Of a stretch of 64,000 bases of DNA, positions 59,532 to 64,000 are shown piece by piece. Positions within the stretch are counted from its first letter, which is position 1. Every line of letters begins with the position of its first letter. The DNA comes from Acidobacteriota bacterium. GTDB lineage: Bacteria > Acidobacteriota > Terriglobia > Bryobacterales > Bryobacteraceae. The stretch covers positions 16,909 to 80,908 of the forward strand of contig JAFLBB010000018.1 of assembly GCA_017304135.1 (NCBI GenBank), given 5' to 3'. The notes beneath the pieces were generated by a model. The model made no database searches. It was given only the letters and a program-made list of their open reading frames with translations, and was not told the origin of the DNA. A program made the position numbers and the translations under genes.

Positions 59532-60047
59532 CTACTTCAACGGGTAGGACTTGTCATACTCGGCCGTCACAGCCGGCGTCAAATCAAGCGCTGGCTTGAA
59601 ATAAAGCGTGTTGCCCGAATCCACCACTACGTCGAGCGCCTGCGCCTCGGCCACCTTCTTGATCACTTCCTGGATCCGCTGCCCGCCGCGCTGCAGGATG
59701 TCGTTCCGGTCGCGCTCCACGTCGGCCTGCAAATCCTCGGTCTGGCGCTTCAACTCCACCTGCGCCCGCTGCCCCCGCACCACCATCTCCTGCTCGGCCG
59801 CCGGCTGCAGCTTGCCCGCGTTCGACTGCAAATTCCGCTGCAGTTCGGCGATCTCCCGCTGCAGTTTGTCGATGCCGTCCTGGCGAGGCTTGTAACGCGC
59901 CTCCATATCGGCTTGCGCCTTCTTCATTTCAGCGGTGTCGAGCAGAGCTTTCTGCAAATTGATGATGCCCACTTTGGATTGGGCCTGTGCGGCCCCTACG
60001 GCCAGAAACAGAGACGCAACGATACACAGACGAGAGACGCGAGACAT
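59532..60047 (-). CDS. OmpH/Skp family periplasmic chaperone
   Basis: 171 aa. Signal peptide (SRVSRLCIVASLFLAVGAAQAQ), then the OmpH core: KVGIINLQKALLDTAEMKKAQADMEARYKPRQDGIDKLQREIAELQRNLQ, a long coiled-coil, and the C-terminal strand VVDSGNTLYFKPALDLTPAVTAEYDKSYPLK. It helps outer-membrane proteins across the periplasm. ATG 60047 chosen for the signal peptide, with AAGGAG upstream; the frame is open further upstream. Confidence 0.88.
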   Translation of the reverse strand: MSRVSRLCIVASLFLAVGAAQAQSKVGIINLQKALLDTAEMKKAQADMEARYKPRQDGIDKLQREIAELQRNLQSNAGKLQPAAEQEMVVRGQRAQVELKRQTEDLQADVERDRNDILQRGGQRIQEVIKKVAEAQALDVVVDSGNTLYFKPALDLTPAVTAEYDKSYPLK

Positions 60048-60218
60048 GGAAGCGGAGAACTCCTTGCGAAAAATGTGCATTATCAGGCTAGCATATAGAC
60101 GCCAAACCGGGCGTTTCCGTTCCCGCCGCCCCATCGCAACACCACAACTTCCGCCTCCCGCGCACCCACCACCCCCGGCATGTTCTCATGGGAAGAGCGC
60201 TCCCCGCTCACCCGTACC

Positions 60219-61601
60219 ATGCCCGAAACACCAAGCTTGCCCTCCATTGTCGTCGTCGGACGCCCCAACGTCGGCAAGTCCACTCTCTTCAACGCCATCC
60301 TCGGCAAGCGCCGCTCCATCGTCGGCGATGAACCCGGCATTACGCGCGACCGCATCTCAGGCATCGCCGATTACCGCGGCCGCCACTTTGAACTCATCGA
60401 CACCGGCGGCATCATCCCCGACGACCAGGAGATGATCCCCAGCGAGATCCTCAAACAGGCCCGCGTCGCCTTTGAGAACGCCAGCCAGATCATCTACGTC
60501 ATCGATGGCCGCACCGAAATCACCGGCATCGACCGCGAACTGGCTCGCCTGCTCCACATCCTCTCCAAACCCGTCGTCCTCGCCGTCAACAAAATCGACG
60601 ACATCAAAGTCGAAAACCTCGCCTCCGAGTTCTGGTCCCTCGGCTTCGACTACCTCTTCCCCATCTCCGCCGAACATCGCATCGGCCTCGACGATCTGCT
60701 CGACCATGCCACCGCCGGTTTTCCCCTCGCCGCGGAGGCCGCCGATACCGCCGCGCCGTTAAAGATCCGCGTCTCCATCATCGGCCGCCCCAACGTCGGC
60801 AAATCAACCCTGCTCAACGCCCTCTGCGGCGCCGAGCGTTCCATCGTCACCCCCATCCCCGGCACCACACGCGATGCTGTCGACGAATCCGTGTTTCATG
60901 AAGGCGCCGAATACGTCTTCGTCGATACCGCCGGCATCCGCCGCAAGGGCAAGACCAAACTCATGGCCGAGAAGCTCAGCGTCATGATGGCTCGCCGCAA
61001 CCTCGAAGAGGCCGACGTTGTACTGATGATCATCGACGCCACCGAAGGCGTCGTCGCCATCGACGCCAACATCGCCGGCTACGCCCATGAAGCCGGCCGC
61101 GCCATCGCCATCGTCCTCAACAAGTGGGATGCCGTCGAGAACAAGGACAAGCGCGCCTTCGTGCAAAAGGTGCGCGACGAACTGCGCTACCTCGAATACG
61201 CCCCCATCGCCTTCATCTCCGCCAAAACCGGCGCCGGTGTCAGCCAGCTCTTCAATCTCGTTCGCCGCGGCTACCAGGAAGCCTCCAAGCGCATCTCCAC
61301 CTCCGACTTGAACAAGTTCTTCCAGGGCCTCGAAACCGACCTCGACCTCAAGGTCCGCTACCTCACCCAGACCGGCGTCCGTCCGCCTACCTTCGTTCTG
61401 TTCAAGGACAGCACCAAGGCCATGCACTTCTCTCATGAGCGTTACGTGGCCAACCAGTTGCGTGAAAAATTCGGCTTCGCCGGCACACCCATCGTCATCA
61501 AGTCGAAGTCGAAGAACGCCAATCGCTCTCCCGGACAACGAAAAGCTGGAGCCGGTCGAAAGAAGAAGCTGCTAGCTGTCGCGCCAGCGAAGGATAAGTA
61601 A
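60219..61601 (+). CDS. der: GTPase Der (EngA), ribosome assembly
   Basis: About 460 aa. Two GTPase domains, each with GRPNVGKSTL (residues about 8-17 and 190-199), DTGG and DTAGI (G3), NKID and NKWD (G4), and a KH-like C-terminal domain (KRISTSDLNKFFQGLETDLDLKVRYLTQTGVRPPTFVLFKDSTKAM...). It assists 50S subunit assembly. Start at ATG 60219; an ATG at 60180 is in frame but gives a non-conserved extension. The last 104 nt overlap the convergent unknown gene at 61498. Confidence 0.95.
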   Translation: MPETPSLPSIVVVGRPNVGKSTLFNAILGKRRSIVGDEPGITRDRISGIADYRGRHFELIDTGGIIPDDQEMIPSEILKQARVAFENASQIIYVIDGRTEITGIDRELARLLHILSKPVVLAVNKIDDIKVENLASEFWSLGFDYLFPISAEHRIGLDDLLDHATAGFPLAAEAADTAAPLKIRVSIIGRPNVGKSTLLNALCGAERSIVTPIPGTTRDAVDESVFHEGAEYVFVDTAGIRRKGKTKLMAEKLSVMMARRNLEEADVVLMIIDATEGVVAIDANIAGYAHEAGRAIAIVLNKWDAVENKDKRAFVQKVRDELRYLEYAPIAFISAKTGAGVSQLFNLVRRGYQEASKRISTSDLNKFFQGLETDLDLKVRYLTQTGVRPPTFVLFKDSTKAMHFSHERYVANQLREKFGFAGTPIVIKSKSKNANRSPGQRKAGAGRKKKLLAVAPAKDK

Positions 61602-62118
61602 GCAGCGAGGTCGCCTCGCGCAGCCGCTGCCCCTGTTCCCGCGTCAGGCCCACCCCATACACATCGGCCTTCTCGCGGTAGGAATAACACTCATACAACG
61701 GCGCCGCCACGGTCTCCATCACAGCGTCCCAGTAGGAACGCCGCCGCAGAAACCGCCGCCGCTCCGCCGCCGCCCGCGGCATCTCCAACCGCACCACCGA
61801 ACCCAAAAAAAGAACCCCGCGACAGCCTTCCATTCGGAAAGGCCTCGCGGGATCGGAATCAGGAAATTGTTCGAGCAGCGCCGAGAGGGTTTCGATCTCC
61901 GCATCGAATCCCTCCCAGCGCAGCCTGGTGGCTCCGCTCACCAGCGTGCCGCGCCGAAGCGTCTCTCCAATCCGCTCCGGATGCTTGCCGCCGGTTGAAA
62001 CGAGCACATGTTCCAGAAGATCGCGCAAAGCCATCTCCTGGATCACCACGGGGGTGATGGCGATCATCCCGGCCGCTTCCGAGCTCAACTTGACGCGAAC
62101 GAGGGCCGGTAGGCTCAT
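61498..62118 (-). CDS. Hypothetical protein, 206 aa
   Basis: Contains an N-terminal beta-alpha part (VRVKLSSEAAGMIAITPVVIQEMALRDLLEHVLVSTGGKHPERIGETLRRGTLVSGATRLRW) and a Cys-containing middle (MEGCRGVLFLGSVVRLEMP). Codon usage and length support a real protein, but its last 34 codons overlap der in antisense. It is divergent from the methyltransferase gene, 27 nt apart. No family recognised. Confidence 0.5.
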   Translation of the reverse strand: MSLPALVRVKLSSEAAGMIAITPVVIQEMALRDLLEHVLVSTGGKHPERIGETLRRGTLVSGATRLRWEGFDAEIETLSALLEQFPDSDPARPFRMEGCRGVLFLGSVVRLEMPRAAAERRRFLRRRSYWDAVMETVAAPLYECYSYREKADVYGVGLTREQGQRLREATSLLTYPSLARQLAASSFDRLQLFVVRESDWRSSTST

Positions 62119-62128
62119 GCCCGCATCT

Positions 62129-62134
62129 TACAAT
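62129..62134 (+). promoter_or_regulatory. Candidate -10 hexamer of a near-leaderless transcript
   Basis: TACAAT 11 bases before the GTG at 62146. Confidence 0.35.
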
Positions 62135-62145
62135 GTTGTCTCAGC

Positions 62146-63105
62146 GTGCCGTCTTCATCTTCTCTCTTGCTCTCTGACACTCTACGCGACGCCATCGCGC
62201 GGAGCGGATCAATTTCGTTCTCACATTTTATGGAGGCCGCCCTCTACCACCCCGAGCTCGGCTACTATACCCGCCCCGGCGCGCAGCCCTTCGGCCCCTC
62301 CGGTGACTTCTACACCGCCACCCAGGTCCAACCCGTCTTCGGACGCCTCATCGCGCAGATGGTGCGGCAACGCGGCCACCAGTTGTTCGTCGATTGGGGC
62401 GCCGGCGCCGAAGCCATGCGTCCCTACTTCCCTCACTACCTCGCCCTCGATGTGCGCCGCGGCGAATTGCCTGAGCGCTTCACCGGCTTCGTCTTCGCCA
62501 ACGAACTCTTCGACGCACTGCCCGTCGATGTCTTCGTTCGTCGTGGCGCGGAGTGGATCGAACGCCGCGTCGCGCACGACGGTTCGCGCTTCGTGTGGAA
62601 GGAAGAGGGCGCGCCCAACAACCAGCAGCGCGCATGGCTCGACCGCTTCGGTCCTCAAGAAGAGGACTTCATCGCCGAGGTGAATCTCCGCGCCCACGAG
62701 CTCCTCGCTTCACTCGCCGCGCACATGGCAACGGGCTGCCTGCTCGCCATCGATTACGGTGTCACGCGCCGCGAGCTGATTCGCTTTCCCGAAGGCACGC
62801 TCATGAGCTACCGCCGCCACTCCGCCTCCGATGATGTCCTCGCCTCACCAGGCGACTCCGACATCACCGCGCATGTCAACTTCGACGCGCTGCGCTCGGC
62901 CGCGCTCGATGCGGGCTTCCACGAAGAGCGCTTTGAGACCCTTGCCTCACTCCTGCTCCGCGTCGGCGAAGAGGACTCCTTCGCTTCCGCCCTCGATGCT
63001 CCCGAGCCAATGAATTCAGGCCTCCGGATGCAATTGAAGACTCTTCTTTATGGAATGGGCGAGACCTTCCGCGCGCTGCTATGGAGCCGCCGCGCGGCTA
63101 TCTGA
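62146..63105 (+). CDS. MidA-type (NDUFAF7-like) SAM-dependent methyltransferase
   Basis: 319 aa. SISFSHFMEAALYHPELGYYTRPGAQPFGPSGDFYTATQVQPVFGRLIAQMV is the diagnostic MidA N-terminus; VDWGAGAEAMRPY replaces the usual GxG SAM motif, and FVFANELFDALPVDVFVRRGAEW and YGVTRRELIRFPEGTLMSYRRHSASDDVLASPGDSDITAHVNF follow. Mitochondrial homologues methylate an arginine of a complex I subunit. Bacterial role unknown, but the solitary nuoM (45.7 kb) shows complex I in this organism. GTG start. Confidence 0.85.
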   Translation: MPSSSSLLLSDTLRDAIARSGSISFSHFMEAALYHPELGYYTRPGAQPFGPSGDFYTATQVQPVFGRLIAQMVRQRGHQLFVDWGAGAEAMRPYFPHYLALDVRRGELPERFTGFVFANELFDALPVDVFVRRGAEWIERRVAHDGSRFVWKEEGAPNNQQRAWLDRFGPQEEDFIAEVNLRAHELLASLAAHMATGCLLAIDYGVTRRELIRFPEGTLMSYRRHSASDDVLASPGDSDITAHVNFDALRSAALDAGFHEERFETLASLLLRVGEEDSFASALDAPEPMNSGLRMQLKTLLYGMGETFRALLWSRRAAI

Positions 63106-63170
63106 CAACCACGTGGCGCCTCCGCGCGGCCTCTCTGCAAGCCCCGTGGCCGCGCCACGCGGCCCTCTGA
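63090..63170 (+). repeat. Three imperfect ~32-bp direct repeats at the end of the midA gene
   Basis: Units start at 63090, 63122 and 63155 (spacing 32 and 33), each opening CCGCGCGGC or CCACGCGGC followed by (T)ATCTG/CTCTCTG/CCTCTG. The first unit includes the methyltransferase stop codon. The third is truncated. Confidence 0.55.
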
Positions 63171-63179
63171 AAATCGAAA

Positions 63180-63201
63180 ACCCCTCGCTTGCGCGAGGGG
63201 T
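63180..63201 (-). terminator. Terminator between convergent genes
   Basis: ACCCCTCGC / GCGAGGGGT (63180-63188 with 63193-63201), 4-nt loop. On the minus strand it is followed by TTTTCGATTTT, so it ends the 32-aa peptide gene; on the plus strand it may also end midA. Confidence 0.8.
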
Positions 63202-63245
63202 CCTCTTTGGAATTGTTTGCTGCGTCCCCCTTCGGGGTGCGAAGC

Positions 63246-63344
63246 TTACTTCTTCTTGGCGGCCTTCTTGACAGCTTTCTTCACTGCCTTCTTGACAGCT
63301 TTCTTCACTGCCTTCTTGGCGGCCTTCTTGGTCGCGTTCTTCAT
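63246..63344 (-). CDS. 32-residue Lys/Ala repeat peptide (histone-tail-like)
   Basis: Sequence is eight 4-residue units of K-K-A-(A/V) type after MKNAT, about half lysine, ending KKK. Such repeats resemble the C-terminal tails of bacterial histone H1-like proteins (Hc2, AlgP), which bind DNA, but here the gene encodes only the tail. GGGAGA lies 9 nt before the ATG and a near-consensus promoter lies upstream (63405-63433). A terminator follows. It is a separate, complete gene, not part of a larger frame. Confidence 0.7.
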   Translation of the reverse strand: MKNATKKAAKKAVKKAVKKAVKKAVKKAAKKK

Positions 63345-63404
63345 CGACTCGTTCTCCCTAACATCAAAAATTTACGATCCCATTTGAGATCGCAGCGTGC
63401 TTTA

Positions 63405-63433
63405 TATATAAGGTCTCTGAATTGCAATGTCAA
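63405..63433 (-). promoter_or_regulatory. Near-consensus sigma70 promoter
   Basis: TTGACA (63433-63428), a 17-bp spacer and TATATA (63410-63405). Transcription would start near 63398, giving a leader of about 54 nt with a short 5-bp hairpin CGATC...GATCG before the 32-aa peptide gene. The remaining AT-rich 63434-63523 region may serve rlpA. Confidence 0.75.
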
Positions 63434-63523
63434 GAAAAAAATCGCGCGCGCCCCTCGCCCTCCATCCAACGAAACTCGCCTTCCCTGTTTTACAACGTTT
63501 CTCATTAGAATTGTTCTAGACGC

Positions 63524-64000
63524 ATGATCTCTTCGCAACGCCTGTCCATGCGCGTTCCCGCGATTCTCATCGCCATCGCCTTCACGCTTGCATCCTGCGG
63601 AGGCAAGCGCGCGCGCATCGCCAAGCCTCCGCGCATCGGCAAGTCCGAATCGGGCATCGCCAGTTGGTATGGACCTCCCTATCACGGACGGCGCGCGGCC
63701 AACGGCGAGGTCTACGACATGGAACGCTTCACCGCCGCTCATCGCACCTTCGCCTTCAACACCTGGGTCCGCGTTCGTAATCTCGACAACAAAAAGGAGG
63801 TCGATGTCCGCATCACCGACCGTGGACCTTTCGTGCGTGGCCGCATCATCGATCTCTCCAAGGCCGCCGCTCGCCACATCGACCTCCTCGGTCCCGGCAC
63901 TGCCAAGGTGAAGCTCACCGTCATCGACTCACGCCACGCCATCAACTATGGTCCGCCCACCGCTCCCTCACCCGATGCCCCCCGCCAGGCCGCCGCTCCC
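63524..64000 (+). CDS. rlpA: RlpA family septal ring lipoprotein/lytic transglycosylase (3' truncated)
   Basis: 159 residues visible, open to the end of the window. Lipobox LASC (Cys about 25) after the hydrophobic stretch AILIAIAFTLASCG. Then the double-psi beta-barrel: SGIASWYGPPYHGRRAANGEVYDMERFTAAHRTFAFNTWVRVRNLDNKKEVDVRITDRGPFVRGRIIDLSKAAARHI. The SWYG.(x)HGR(R)AANGE and VRITDRGPF motifs are the catalytic ones (Asp of TDRGPF). It cleaves denuded peptidoglycan. Start ATG 63524; ATG 63548 also possible. Confidence 0.93.
   Translation, partial: MISSQRLSMRVPAILIAIAFTLASCGGKRARIAKPPRIGKSESGIASWYGPPYHGRRAANGEVYDMERFTAAHRTFAFNTWVRVRNLDNKKEVDVRITDRGPFVRGRIIDLSKAAARHIDLLGPGTAKVKLTVIDSRHAINYGPPTAPSPDAPRQAAAP

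Noticed and set aside
63246..63330. 12-bp periodic repeat as a CRISPR-like or satellite array
   Set aside because: The period corresponds to the codons of the Lys-Lys-Ala-Val repeat in a coding frame; no spacers.

Overview
The window is a GC-rich chromosomal segment of an Acidobacteriota bacterium, most likely of the Bryobacterales/Solibacter group. The pointers are a secreted protein with the Solibacter-type TIGR03437 architecture (47911-49596), a very large Oar-like TonB-dependent receptor with an N-terminal carboxypeptidase-regulatory domain (36043-39264), many secreted peptidases and glycosidases, and extensive use of GTG/TTG starts and 4-nt ATGA overlaps. This assignment is inference from gene content; there is no rRNA. 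The only RNA gene seen is a tRNA-Ser(GGA). I see no insertion sequence, prophage, CRISPR array or replication origin.

Layout. 1-3.6 kb: the 3' end of hslU, an Fn3 lipoprotein, a transaldolase and two small envelope proteins. 3.6-8.9 kb: cold-shock protein, two small membrane-protein genes, a malate/lactate dehydrogenase-family enzyme, an SMP-30 lactonase, an unknown membrane protein and a TrmJ-like rRNA/tRNA methyltransferase whose start appears to be non-canonical. 8.9-14.6 kb: 2-oxoacid:ferredoxin oxidoreductase (korAB), arginine decarboxylase (speA), a secreted zincin. 14.8-21 kb: serine hydrolase, S9 peptidase, GH2 beta-galactosidase.

21-31.4 kb is the most distinctive block. A contiguous set encodes a corrinoid shuttle protein, a homocysteine S-methyltransferase, a DUF1638 protein, a MtaA-like zinc methyltransferase and a reductive activator of corrinoid proteins. 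It is accompanied by two further URO-D-fold proteins and flanked by plant-polysaccharide enzymes (GH2, GH28, GH105/88). No methyl-tetrahydrofolate (pterin-binding) methyltransferase is present, so the likely reading is a folate-independent route that moves methyl groups from an unknown donor, possibly a methoxylated sugar or plant-derived methyl compound, through cobalamin to homocysteine.

31.4-45.5 kb: tRNA-Ser, a large secreted glycosidase-like protein, a triple TonB_C-domain protein followed by the Oar-like receptor, a MATE exporter, a tightly overlapping CBS/CbiX/ferredoxin-reductase-like run, and a ferredoxin-like/cmk/lysC run. 45.5-51.6 kb: a solitary nuoM with a previously easy-to-miss 57-aa membrane protein, Uma2 nuclease, TIGR03437 protein, NtrC-type regulator and cytochrome c. 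51.9-64 kb: amidohydrolase, seven-haem cytochrome, an exported-looking methyltransferase, EF-hand protein, TPR protein, TIM-barrel isomerase, membrane protein, Skp, Der, MidA-like methyltransferase, a 32-residue lysine/alanine repeat peptide with a near-perfect sigma70 promoter, and the 5' part of rlpA.

Many genes that lack a Shine-Dalgarno carry a TANNNT hexamer only about 6-11 nt before the start codon, which suggests leaderless transcription is common in this organism.
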